A stretch of DNA of 5,335 nt. Origin: Candidatus Omnitrophota bacterium. Its GTDB lineage: Bacteria; Omnitrophota; Gorgyraeia; Gygaellales; Profunditerraquicolaceae. Positions 1-5,215 of the stretch are shown in pieces (the first letter of the stretch is position 1; the number at the start of each line of letters is the position of its first letter). The position numbers and the translations under genes are program-made. The notes below the pieces were generated by a model that saw only the letters and a program-made list of their open reading frames with translations, had not been told where the DNA came from and made no database searches. The stretch lies in assembly GCA_028717985.1 (NCBI GenBank), contig JAQUMS010000113.1, forward strand, positions 1 through 5,335, written 5' to 3'.

Positions 1-652
1 TTCCTTTATTAACGCCATCGCTAATTTATGCGACCGGCTTAACGCCAATGTCGACCAGGTTGCAGAAGCTATGGGTATGGACAAGCGTATCGGCAGGGCG
101 TTCCTGAATGCGGGGGCGGGGTACGGCGGCTCATGTTTTCCCAAAGATGTTGAAGCGTTCATGTATCTGGCTTCCCAGAAAGGATATGATTTTGAGTTGC
201 TGAAGGCGGTAAAGAGGATAAACGAGGGGCAGAAAACAATTCTGTTTAATAAAATAAAAGACGCTTTATGGATCATTAAAAATAAGACAATCGGAGTACT
301 TGGTTTGAGTTTTAAACCCGATACAGATGATATCCGCAGTTCGGTCGCTGTTGAAATTATTACCATGCTTCAGGCCGCCGGTGCGAAGATTAAAGCGTAT
401 GATCCTCAGGCAATTGACAAAGCAAAGGATAAATTAAACGGCGTTGACTTCTGCCGCGACGCGTATGAGGCCGCTGAGGACAGTGACTGCCTTCTGATCG
501 TTACGGAATGGGATGAATTCCGGTCAATGGATTTGATGAAAATAAAGCGCCTGCTGCGACAGCCTGTTATTATTGACGGAAGAAATATATTTAAACCATC
601 AAAAATGAAACAATTGGGTTTTATGTATAAAAGTATAGGAAGAGGTTCATAA
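1..652 (+). CDS. ugd: UDP-glucose 6-dehydrogenase, C-terminal part (5' end outside window)
   Basis: This enzyme oxidises UDP-glucose to UDP-glucuronate with two NAD+ in the cytoplasm, supplying precursors for surface polysaccharides. The frame is open from base 2 to the window edge, so the ATG at 71 is internal, not the start. About 216 residues are visible, roughly half of the usual 430-450. The N-terminal NAD-binding Rossmann domain lies upstream. Visible family marks are the catalytic loop GYGGSCFPKD, with the nucleophilic Cys codon at 134-136; the UDP-binding domain signature FKPDTDDIRSS at 311-343; TEWDEF at 503-520; and DGRNIF at 575-592. The stop TAA shares its last A with the ATG of the decarboxylase gene (TAATG), so the two are probably co-translated and catalyse successive steps. 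UDP-ManNAc or GDP-mannose dehydrogenases are related, but the motif set and the neighbour favour UDP-glucose. Confidence 0.93.
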   Translation, partial: SFINAIANLCDRLNANVDQVAEAMGMDKRIGRAFLNAGAGYGGSCFPKDVEAFMYLASQKGYDFELLKAVKRINEGQKTILFNKIKDALWIIKNKTIGVLGLSFKPDTDDIRSSVAVEIITMLQAAGAKIKAYDPQAIDKAKDKLNGVDFCRDAYEAAEDSDCLLIVTEWDEFRSMDLMKIKRLLRQPVIIDGRNIFKPSKMKQLGFMYKSIGRGS

Positions 653-1587
653 TGAGAATTTTTATTTCCGGCGGGGCCGGTTTCATAGGGTCGCATCTGT
701 GCAAAAAACTACTGCATGAAAAACATACGGTTATCTGCGTCGATAACTTTATAACAGGCGATAAACGGAACGTCGCGGAGTTATCTAAAAATAAGAATTT
801 CACTTTAATCGAACATGATATAACCAAGCCTTTGCAGATTGACGGAAGCCTGGACTGGGTGTTCCATTTTGCTTCGCCTGCCTCACCCAAGGATTATCTT
901 CAGTATCCGATTAAAACCCTCAAGGTGGGGACTTTGGGCACGCATATTTGTTTGGGTATTGCGAAATCGAAAAAAGCGAAATTTTTCATGGCGTCTACTT
1001 CCGAAGTGTACGGCGATCCGTCTGTTTCTCCTCAACCCGAGGAATATTGGGGTAATGTTAATCCTGTCGGGCCGCGTTCCTGTTATGATGAGGCTAAACG
1101 CGCCGCGGAAGCGTTGACTTTCGCGTATAACCGCCAGCATAATGTGAATACACGTCTTATACGTATTTTTAATACCTATGGTCCGTTTATGAGGCTTGAC
1201 GACGGCCGGGTTGTTTCTAATTTTATCCATCAAGCTTTGACCGGCCAGGATATTACTATTTACGGGGATGGGGCCCAAACGAGGTCTTTTTGTTACGTTG
1301 ATGATCTGGTCCGGGGAATTATAAAATACATGGATGTTGATTACTCCGGGCCGTTAAATCTGGGCGCGCCGTTTGAGTTCACAATCAGGGAATTGGCTGA
1401 GAAAGTTATAGCTCTTACTGATTCAAAATCCCATCTTGTATCAATGCCTCTTCCCCAGGATGATCCCAAACAGCGCAGGCCTGATATTTCAAAAGCTGTT
1501 AAACTTCTGGGATGGGAACCGGTGGTTTCTCTTGAAGAAGGGTTGAAGTATACTATTGCGTATTTCAAGCAACGGCTTTCAGCGTAA
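652..1587 (+). CDS. uxs: UDP-glucuronate decarboxylase (UDP-xylose synthase), extended SDR family
   Basis: It converts UDP-glucuronate to UDP-xylose and CO2 through an NAD-bound 4-keto intermediate, acting on the product of the preceding gene. The 311 residues match a complete soluble bacterial UXS. The Rossmann loop GGAGFIG is at residues 7-13 and DNFITG at 31-36. The UXS-type block runs from about residue 75 to 150. It includes PIKTLKVGTLGT (86-97), ASTSEVYG (114-121), EEYWGNVNPVGPR (130-142) and the catalytic Tyr145/Lys149 pair in YDEAK. RIFNTYGP (171-178), GDGAQTRSFCYVDDLV (205-220) and RRPD (275-278) belong to the substrate-binding part. The ATG is supported by AGAGG at 641-645, six bases upstream, and by the one-base overlap with the dehydrogenase stop. 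The WGNVNP and SCYDEAK blocks separate it from generic UDP-glucose 4-epimerases and dTDP-glucose dehydratases. There is no N-terminal membrane anchor, unlike some eukaryotic UXS proteins. Confidence 0.93.
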   Translation: MRIFISGGAGFIGSHLCKKLLHEKHTVICVDNFITGDKRNVAELSKNKNFTLIEHDITKPLQIDGSLDWVFHFASPASPKDYLQYPIKTLKVGTLGTHICLGIAKSKKAKFFMASTSEVYGDPSVSPQPEEYWGNVNPVGPRSCYDEAKRAAEALTFAYNRQHNVNTRLIRIFNTYGPFMRLDDGRVVSNFIHQALTGQDITIYGDGAQTRSFCYVDDLVRGIIKYMDVDYSGPLNLGAPFEFTIRELAEKVIALTDSKSHLVSMPLPQDDPKQRRPDISKAVKLLGWEPVVSLEEGLKYTIAYFKQRLSA

Positions 1588-1627
1588 TCCCGGGGACAAC
1601 GGCACGCTAAAACGGGGATATCCGGTT

Positions 1628-1888
1628 ATGGATGAGACAATTTGGAAATTGATAGGCTTAGGCGCTGCCACCTTAACTATGTTTGGTTTTGTCCCCCAGA
1701 TAATTAAAATAGGGAGGACAAAGTCCGCCCATGACGTTAGTTTTTTGACTCTGTGTCAATTCTCCACAGGTGTCTTATTATGGTTGTTGTATGGAATTCA
1801 TCTCGCGGATCCCATTATTATTCTCGCCAATACTGTTAGTTTTTTTACTCTTCTTTTAACTATCGGGTTATATTTTAGATATAGATAA
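1628..1888 (+). CDS. SemiSWEET family sugar transporter (PQ-loop/MtN3 half-transporter)
   Basis: This is an 86-residue integral membrane protein of the SemiSWEET family, which works as a dimer of three-helix bundles and moves small sugars down their gradient. Three hydrophobic helices are visible at about residues 5-26, 39-57 and 62-83. The PQ motif is in FVPQIIK (residues 21-27), Trp52 is in WLLYG, and Asn68 follows Pro62 in the third helix. Trp and Asn at these places line the sugar pocket in known SemiSWEETs. The frame can be read upstream to an ATG at 1556 inside the decarboxylase gene, but that adds a hydrophilic 24-residue extension foreign to the family. The ATG at 1628 has GGGGA at 1614-1618, nine bases upstream, and gives the normal length. 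It lies 40 bases after the decarboxylase stop with no promoter evident between, so it is probably in the same transcript. The substrate cannot be read from the sequence. Confidence 0.88.
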   Translation: MDETIWKLIGLGAATLTMFGFVPQIIKIGRTKSAHDVSFLTLCQFSTGVLLWLLYGIHLADPIIILANTVSFFTLLLTIGLYFRYR

Positions 1889-1930
1889 ATAGTATCCAGC
1901 CCTTTTGGTTTTTAATAATTCAAAAAACAG

Positions 1931-1958
1931 TTGACATCCCTGCGTATTATTTTAGAAT
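1931..1958 (+). promoter_or_regulatory. Sigma70-type promoter for the winged-helix/minor-pilin pair
   Basis: A perfect -35 box TTGACA (1931-1936) is followed by a 16-base spacer and TAGAAT (1953-1958), which matches five of six -10 bases. Transcription would start near 1965, leaving a leader of about 97 bases before the ATG at 2062. It lies in the 173-base gap after the SemiSWEET gene, where no strong terminator is seen. Confidence 0.6.
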
Positions 1959-1979
1959 AAAGATAGAGGTAGAAAGTAG

Positions 1980-2027
1980 AATATCAAAGCGGCATTCGGC
2001 TTTGGATATTTCCCTGTGCACTCAGGG
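1980..2027 (+). promoter_or_regulatory. Structured 5' leader: two tandem hairpins upstream of the winged-helix gene
   Basis: Hairpin A pairs 1980-1990 (AATATCAAAGC) with 1999-2010 (GCTTTGGATATT). It gives 11 pairs with one bulged G and an 8-base loop. Hairpin B follows directly: CCCTG at 2012-2016 pairs with CAGGG at 2023-2027 over a 6-base loop. Neither is followed by a T-run, so this is not an intrinsic terminator. TTCCCT (2010-2015) could instead pair with the ribosome-binding site AGGGGG (2051-2056) of the next gene, making hairpin B and a masked start mutually exclusive. I do not recognise a known riboswitch class. The pairing is visible in the sequence; a regulatory role is inferred. 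Confidence 0.4.
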
Positions 2028-2061
2028 TCCTATGAAGCATTACACATCAAAGGGGGTGTCT

Positions 2062-2268
2062 ATGATTACGGAAATCGGAATTGTAGCAGGAGATATATGG
2101 CATTATTTGGATTGCCATGGCGAAGTATCTTTGTCGGTATTGCTTAAAGGTATTGATAAGCCTCGTGACAACGTGTTAATGAGTTTAGGATGGCTGGCGC
2201 GTGAAGGGCATGTGGTTGTTGTTCAAAACAATAATGATTACCTGATTAGTTTGCGAAAAAATGCGTAA
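2062..2268 (+). CDS. Winged helix-turn-helix protein, DUF2582-like
   Basis: This 68-residue protein resembles the DUF2582 winged-helix family, which is built as one small wHTH domain and is thought, but not shown here, to bind DNA. The pattern starts MITEIGIVAGDIWHYL, followed by a helix-rich stretch with GEVSLSVLLKGI (about residues 19-30) and a recognition-helix region NVLMSLGWLAREGHV (about 36-50). It ends in a beta-wing ending YLISLRKN. No membrane segment, metal site or sensor domain is present. The frame is open upstream to a TTG at 2002, but the family begins at MITEIG. The ATG at 2062 also has a strong AGGGGG at 2051-2056, five bases upstream. Its 3' end overlaps the minor pilin-like gene by 8 bases, implying coupled translation. 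It may regulate pilin genes, but that is only suggested by position. Confidence 0.82.
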   Translation: MITEIGIVAGDIWHYLDCHGEVSLSVLLKGIDKPRDNVLMSLGWLAREGHVVVVQNNNDYLISLRKNA

Positions 2269-2647
2269 TGCCGTAAACAATAAAGGTATAATGCTGTACC
2301 TGGTATTATCAAGCTTGCTGGTGGTAATTATTCTGGCAAACATACTATTAAATGTTATTTTGAGCCAGGCGCGTTTTACTAAACATAAATTAAGCCGTAT
2401 ACAAGCATATTATGCGTCTATGGCCGGAGTGAATTATGCTTTTGAGAAGCTTCGGCTTGGCAATGACGCTCAGTGGTCAAGTACAACTGCTTTTACCAGA
2501 ACGCTTTGCAGGTCCGGATGCGATATTAATGATCCTCAATTGCCCAATTCTATTCAACGGGTAGATATTCAAGTCGGTGCGTTATCGAGCGGTATGGCTG
2601 GTACCCGGAGGCTTAGGGTGATGGCTATTTATACCCTCACGCCATAG
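2261..2647 (+). CDS. Short PilX/GspK-like minor pilin (prepilin-type N-terminus)
   Basis: This 128-residue protein looks like a minor pilin or pseudopilin. A short basic leader (MRNAVNNKG) ends in Lys-Gly at residues 8-9, a plausible prepilin peptidase site. It is followed by a long hydrophobic helix (about 10-34) and then an amphipathic continuation with the PilX_N-like pattern AYYASMAGVNYAFEKLR (49-65). Position +5 after the Gly is Leu rather than Glu, as in PilX- and GspK-type minor components that cap or initiate the fibre. The globular part is unusually small (about 66-128). It contains Cys83 and Cys87, which could form a disulfide, and a DINDPQLPNSIQ stretch I do not recognise. The ATG at 2261 lies inside the last codons of the winged-helix gene and has no clear ribosome-binding site, so translational coupling is likely. 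An ATG at 2291 would destroy the leader. It is not next to other fibre genes; the pilus operon begins 291 bases downstream. Confidence 0.75.
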   Translation: MRNAVNNKGIMLYLVLSSLLVVIILANILLNVILSQARFTKHKLSRIQAYYASMAGVNYAFEKLRLGNDAQWSSTTAFTRTLCRSGCDINDPQLPNSIQRVDIQVGALSSGMAGTRRLRVMAIYTLTP

Positions 2648-2720
2648 GTTCTCTTTCCTTAAATAGTAGCTCTCCTTTAGAAAATCATATAGTTCCCCTT
2701 AAATCTTCCAAGCACTCTTC

Positions 2721-2770
2721 GTAAATATAAGTAATAATAAGTAAGTTTAAGTAAAATAAAGTAAGTCTAT
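2721..2770 (+). repeat. Array of five 10-base direct repeats, consensus GTAAGTTTAA
   Basis: GTAA begins at 2721, 2731, 2741, 2751 and 2761, exactly every 10 bases, each followed by an AT-rich hexamer. Four of the five copies are also preceded by AA, making the core AAGTAA. All copies point the same way. Only the core is conserved and the other bases vary, which fits protein-binding half-sites more than a recent slippage repeat. The spacing of nearly one helical turn would put all cores on one face of the DNA. It lies about 100-150 bases upstream of the -35 box of the pilus operon. The preceding stretch 2648-2720 is pyrimidine-rich and holds no gene that I can see. Confidence 0.72.
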
Positions 2771-2794
2771 TATGTTTTGCGATTTTAATTTCAC

Positions 2795-2813
2795 AAACAA
2801 GTCTTGTTTTTTT
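2795..2813 (+). terminator. Weak hairpin plus T-run between the repeat arrays
   Basis: AAACAA (2795-2800) pairs with TTGTTT (2804-2809) over a 3-base loop, and the T-run continues to 2813. As DNA it is a 15-base palindrome, AAACAAG-T-CTTGTTT. It could end the transcript of the minor pilin-like gene about 150 bases upstream, but the stem is short and almost all A-T. A protein-binding palindrome is an equal alternative. Confidence 0.22.
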
Positions 2814-2817
2814 GAAA

Positions 2818-2847
2818 GTAAGTTTGAGTAAGTTTAGGTAAGAAAAG
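2818..2847 (+). repeat. Second array: three 10-base direct repeats of the same family
   Basis: GTAA begins at 2818, 2828 and 2838, again exactly 10 bases apart and in the same orientation. The first two copies read GTAAGTTTGA and GTAAGTTTAG, close to the third copy of the first array (GTAAGTTTAA). The last core is 32 bases upstream of the -35 box, about three helical turns. With transcription starting near 2905, the cores fall at roughly -87, -77 and -67, a usual place for an upstream activator or DNA-bending protein. The gap from the last core of array one is 57 bases. Confidence 0.66.
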
Positions 2848-2857
2848 AACTAAATAT

Positions 2858-2898
2858 AAAAAAAAACACTTGACAAGTTAAGTCAATTATGATTTAAT
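2858..2898 (+). promoter_or_regulatory. Near-consensus promoter with upstream A-tract for the pilus operon
   Basis: TTGACA (2870-2875), a 17-base spacer and TTTAAT (2893-2898) match 6/6 and 5/6 of the sigma70 boxes. A run of nine A bases (2858-2866) just upstream of the -35 box resembles an UP element for the RNA polymerase alpha subunit. Transcription would begin near 2905, about 34 bases before the ATG of the HTH gene, and probably continues through the PilM-PilN and PilO genes. Confidence 0.65.
2870..2886. promoter_or_regulatory. Candidate operator: inverted repeat TTGAC-N7-GTCAA over the -35 box
   Basis: The arms 2870-2874 and 2882-2886 are perfect inverted repeats around a 7-base centre. 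A protein bound here would cover the -35 box and half of the spacer, so repression is the natural reading. CTTG-A-CAAG (2869-2877) is a second, shorter palindrome nested in it. Five-base arms in AT-rich DNA can arise by chance and one arm is fixed by the -35 consensus, so confidence is low. Confidence 0.33.
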
Positions 2899-2938
2899 TA
2901 AAAAGCAATAAAATTATAGTAAAGAAAGGTGAAATTGC

Positions 2939-3127
2939 ATGAGTAGACTTATGAATATTGATGAGCTGGCTGACTATCTGAGACTTCAGAAGCAGACCAT
3001 ATATAATTGGTTGAATCAGGGTAAAATCGCGGGTATAAAAGTCGGTGGTGTTTGGCGGTTTGACAGGAAAGATGTTGATGCCTGGTTAAAAAGCAGACGA
3101 AGGGTGCTCAGAGGAGAGAAACAATGA
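2939..3127 (+). CDS. Small excisionase/BldC-like HTH DNA-binding protein (HTH_17 type)
   Basis: This 62-residue protein is a single MerR-like winged-helix domain of the excisionase (HTH_17) type. The pattern MNIDELADYLRLQKQTIYNWL (residues 5-25) is the helix-turn-helix. NQGKIAGIKVGGVWRF (26-41) is the turn and beta wing with the family's Gly-Gly-x-Trp-Arg, and RKDVDAWL (43-50) is the closing helix, followed by a basic tail (SRRRVLRGEK). It lacks the coiled-coil and ligand domain of full MerR regulators. The ATG at 2939 has AGGTG at 2927-2931, seven bases upstream; Met5 is a less likely start. It heads the pilus operon and its TGA overlaps the next ATG (ATGA, 4 bases). No integrase, attachment site or other phage gene is nearby, so a transcriptional role like that of BldC fits better than excision. 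Direct repeats upstream are candidate targets. Confidence 0.9.
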   Translation: MSRLMNIDELADYLRLQKQTIYNWLNQGKIAGIKVGGVWRFDRKDVDAWLKSRRRVLRGEKQ

Positions 3128-4674
3128 ATTCAGTAGGCATTTATTTCGGCCCGAAAGTAATGCGGATTGCGGAATCAAAGGGTAAATCAATTGTTTCTAA
3201 CCTTCTGATTCCTCAGGCCCGTATTGTAAGCGGCGGGGATTTTCAGGAAAAAGTTCCCGAAGAAATGAAGCTGGGTATTTTATTTAAAGAAGAAATGAAG
3301 CGGGCGAAGATGTCCGCCCATGAGGCTTCTTTGGTTATTTCCGGAAAAGATTTAATTATCCGGACCTTTGATATGCCCGTCATCCCCCAAAACGAACTTT
3401 ACAACGCCGTTGGTTTTGAAGTGCGTAAATACATACCGTTTAAGATTGAAGATTTAATTTATGATTTTCAGGTCCAGTTTGAGAAAACTTCAAAGAAAAA
3501 TTTTATTTTATTCGCGGGGATAAAGAAAGAGACAGTCAATAAATACATGACTGTCATGAAGCAGTTGAACATGAAAGTCAATGCTATTGACTATTCAGGG
3601 TTCAGTCTCTTGCGTCTTTTGCGGCTGGCAGGCGTCAGCGATAAGGGCGTTGTTGCCGTTGTGGACGTGGATTTAGTTGAAGAAGATGAAATTAACTTTA
3701 TGGTTTTGCAGAACGGTTTTCCATTATTTTCCCGTGATTTAACTTTAACCAGCGAACCGACATTTGAAACAATTAAAGACGAAAAAATTGAAACGGGGAT
3801 CAGCTCCGATAAATTCAAGAACGAACTGCGTATTTCTCTTGATTTTTACAGCCGTAAATTCCCCGGGAAGAAGATAGATAAAATTTTATTTTTCTGCCCG
3901 GATGTGTTAAAAGCTGAACTCCAGCTTTTCGCGAAAGAACGTGAAACAGGGTCCCAGATAGTTGATATAAGCAGGTATTTACCTAAAACAACCCCGTATG
4001 CGTCAAGTTTATGCAAGGCGTACGGCGGATCATTAGCTAAAACCATCAGGACGGCGATCCGTGTTGATCTTCTTGCGCCTAAAGTCAAAAAAACCGTTAT
4101 TCCCGTTAAATCCGTAATTCCCGTTCCCGCCGGAGCTTTGTTCCCGGAATTAAAATTATCCCCTAAGGCTCTTGTTGCGGCGGTGATAATTTGTGTGGCT
4201 GCTTTTGGGGTGGGATATTACCAGAAAGTTCCCGTGGCCCGGCAATTGCAGGAAGTTATTAAGGCCCGTCCGGAAGTTGCCACGGTCAGCTCTGATTTAA
4301 CTGTTGAAGAGTTAACCAAAATCAGTGCTGATTATAAGAAAAAAGTTGATTTATTTGATACGCTGCTGAAGAAAAGATTTTTGATAACCGATACCCTTGA
4401 TTTACTTCCCCGGGTTATACCTGAAGGTGTGTGGATGGATTCATTGACTTTCAGGAAAGAATCCGATAAGGCGGAATTGTTACTGCGGGGATATGCGTAT
4501 CTGGGAGACAGTGAGAAGGAATGGCAGTTAGTGAATTCTTTTTTTACTAAACTTAAAGAAAACCAGAATTTCGGGAAAATTTTTATTAATCCCAAGATAT
4601 CGCTTGATCATACGCAGATTAAGAAAACAACGGTCACTAATTTCACTATAGCGTTTAAGAATTACAAAGACTAA
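3124..4674 (+). CDS. pilM: Type IV pilus assembly PilM-PilN fusion protein (GspL-like layout)
   Basis: This 516-residue protein joins two parts of the inner-membrane pilus assembly platform. Residues 1 to about 312 form a cytoplasmic PilM-like actin-fold domain: GIYFG near the start, the typical FEVRKYIPF (98-106), LILF-type strands, an ILFFCPD segment (254-260) and AYGGSLA (299-305). VDLLAP (314-319) corresponds to the INLLP-type motif by which the cytoplasmic tail of PilN docks onto PilM. A Pro/Val-rich linker (about 323-341), one membrane helix (about 347-366) and a periplasmic PilN-like domain follow, with LLPRVIPEGVWMDSLTF (427-443) as its hallmark. GspL of type II secretion has the same order, so a secretion role is possible. 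The first phosphate motif is GIYFG instead of GIDIG and the second reads DVD instead of DxG, so ATP binding may be lost. The start is supported by GAGGAG at 3111-3116 and the 4-base overlap with the HTH gene. Confidence 0.88.
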   Translation: MNSVGIYFGPKVMRIAESKGKSIVSNLLIPQARIVSGGDFQEKVPEEMKLGILFKEEMKRAKMSAHEASLVISGKDLIIRTFDMPVIPQNELYNAVGFEVRKYIPFKIEDLIYDFQVQFEKTSKKNFILFAGIKKETVNKYMTVMKQLNMKVNAIDYSGFSLLRLLRLAGVSDKGVVAVVDVDLVEEDEINFMVLQNGFPLFSRDLTLTSEPTFETIKDEKIETGISSDKFKNELRISLDFYSRKFPGKKIDKILFFCPDVLKAELQLFAKERETGSQIVDISRYLPKTTPYASSLCKAYGGSLAKTIRTAIRVDLLAPKVKKTVIPVKSVIPVPAGALFPELKLSPKALVAAVIICVAAFGVGYYQKVPVARQLQEVIKARPEVATVSSDLTVEELTKISADYKKKVDLFDTLLKKRFLITDTLDLLPRVIPEGVWMDSLTFRKESDKAELLLRGYAYLGDSEKEWQLVNSFFTKLKENQNFGKIFINPKISLDHTQIKKTTVTNFTIAFKNYKD

Positions 4675-4683
4675 GGGGCGGGT

Positions 4684-5211
4684 ATGGAAGGCACTGATTT
4701 TGTCTCGAAATATAAAAGTAAAGTTTTTAATATCGGGGTGATCGTTCTGGCGTTGATCGTGGCTTTTAATTTGTACCAGGCACAGCAAAGGGCTATATCG
4801 ATCCTTAACGATAAAAGAGAAAATGAAACAAAAAAGAACGGTGTTTTGACCCAGATCAGTTCTCAGGAAAAGCTTATAGCTCAGATTGCCAAAGTTGTTA
4901 ACGCTAAGAAAGAAGTGTCGGGGCTTTCAGATAAACTTGTCGTTATGGCGAAAGAAAATAACGTGAAAATAATCTCTATTAAGCCCCAGGCTGAAAAAGA
5001 TTTTCCTCTCTATGTGAAATATCCTTTTGACTTGACGTTATCCGCGAATTACCATCGTATCAGCAGATTTATCAGCCGCCTGGAAAGCGCGCCGGAAATT
5101 TTTATGGTGGAAAGCTTGAACATGAAAGCGCCGGCGGAATACCAGGAAGGAAGCGAGAACGAAACATTAATTATCGATTTACGTTTGAGTACCATAATGA
5201 TGAAAAAATAA
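4684..5211 (+). CDS. pilO: Type IV pilus inner-membrane platform protein PilO
   Basis: PilO forms heterodimers with PilN in the periplasm and links the cytoplasmic motor complex to the outer-membrane secretin through PilP. This 175-residue protein has a short cytoplasmic tail, one membrane helix (about 15-31), and a charged heptad-like stretch (about 33-90) expected to be coiled coil. A ferredoxin-like periplasmic domain follows. The PilO signature is clear in FDLTLSANYHRISRFISRLE (115-134), followed by IFMVESLNMKA (139-149) and a final beta strand LIIDLRLSTI (162-171). The length is slightly below the usual of about 200. The ATG lies 9 bases after the PilM-PilN stop, with AAGGGG at 4673-4678, five bases upstream and overlapping that stop codon, so co-translation is likely. 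GspM of type II secretion has a similar layout, but the YHxIxxFIxxLE motif favours PilO. Confidence 0.87.
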   Translation: MEGTDFVSKYKSKVFNIGVIVLALIVAFNLYQAQQRAISILNDKRENETKKNGVLTQISSQEKLIAQIAKVVNAKKEVSGLSDKLVVMAKENNVKIISIKPQAEKDFPLYVKYPFDLTLSANYHRISRFISRLESAPEIFMVESLNMKAPAEYQEGSENETLIIDLRLSTIMMKK

Positions 5212-5215
5212 GAAC

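Noticed and set aside
406..1568. Several minus-strand open frames antisense to the dehydrogenase and decarboxylase genes
   Set aside because: They lie fully opposite well-conserved genes and show no recognisable family pattern, so they are shadows of the coding strand.
1556..1627. Longer start for the SemiSWEET gene, overlapping the decarboxylase
   Set aside because: The added 24 residues are hydrophilic and foreign to the family. The ATG at 1628 has a good ribosome-binding site and gives the normal length.
1893..1916. CCA...TGG followed by five T as a terminator after the SemiSWEET gene
   Set aside because: The stem is only about three pairs, too weak to support a call.
2002..2061. TTG start for the winged-helix gene
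   Set aside because: It falls inside the leader hairpin, has no ribosome-binding site, and adds 20 residues absent from the family; ATG 2062 follows AGGGGG.
2640..2710. Minus-strand purine-rich stretches (AAGGGG, AAGGA) in front of ATG codons
   Set aside because: The frames they would open end after two or three codons, so they are not genes.
2721..2847. CRISPR array or replication iterons as an explanation of the repeats
   Set aside because: Units are 10 bases with no spacers of CRISPR size, no cas or rep gene is present, and the position directly before a promoter points to regulation.
2939..3127. Phage excisionase of an integrated element
   Set aside because: No integrase, attachment repeats or phage genes are in the window, and the gene is overlapped with a pilus assembly gene.
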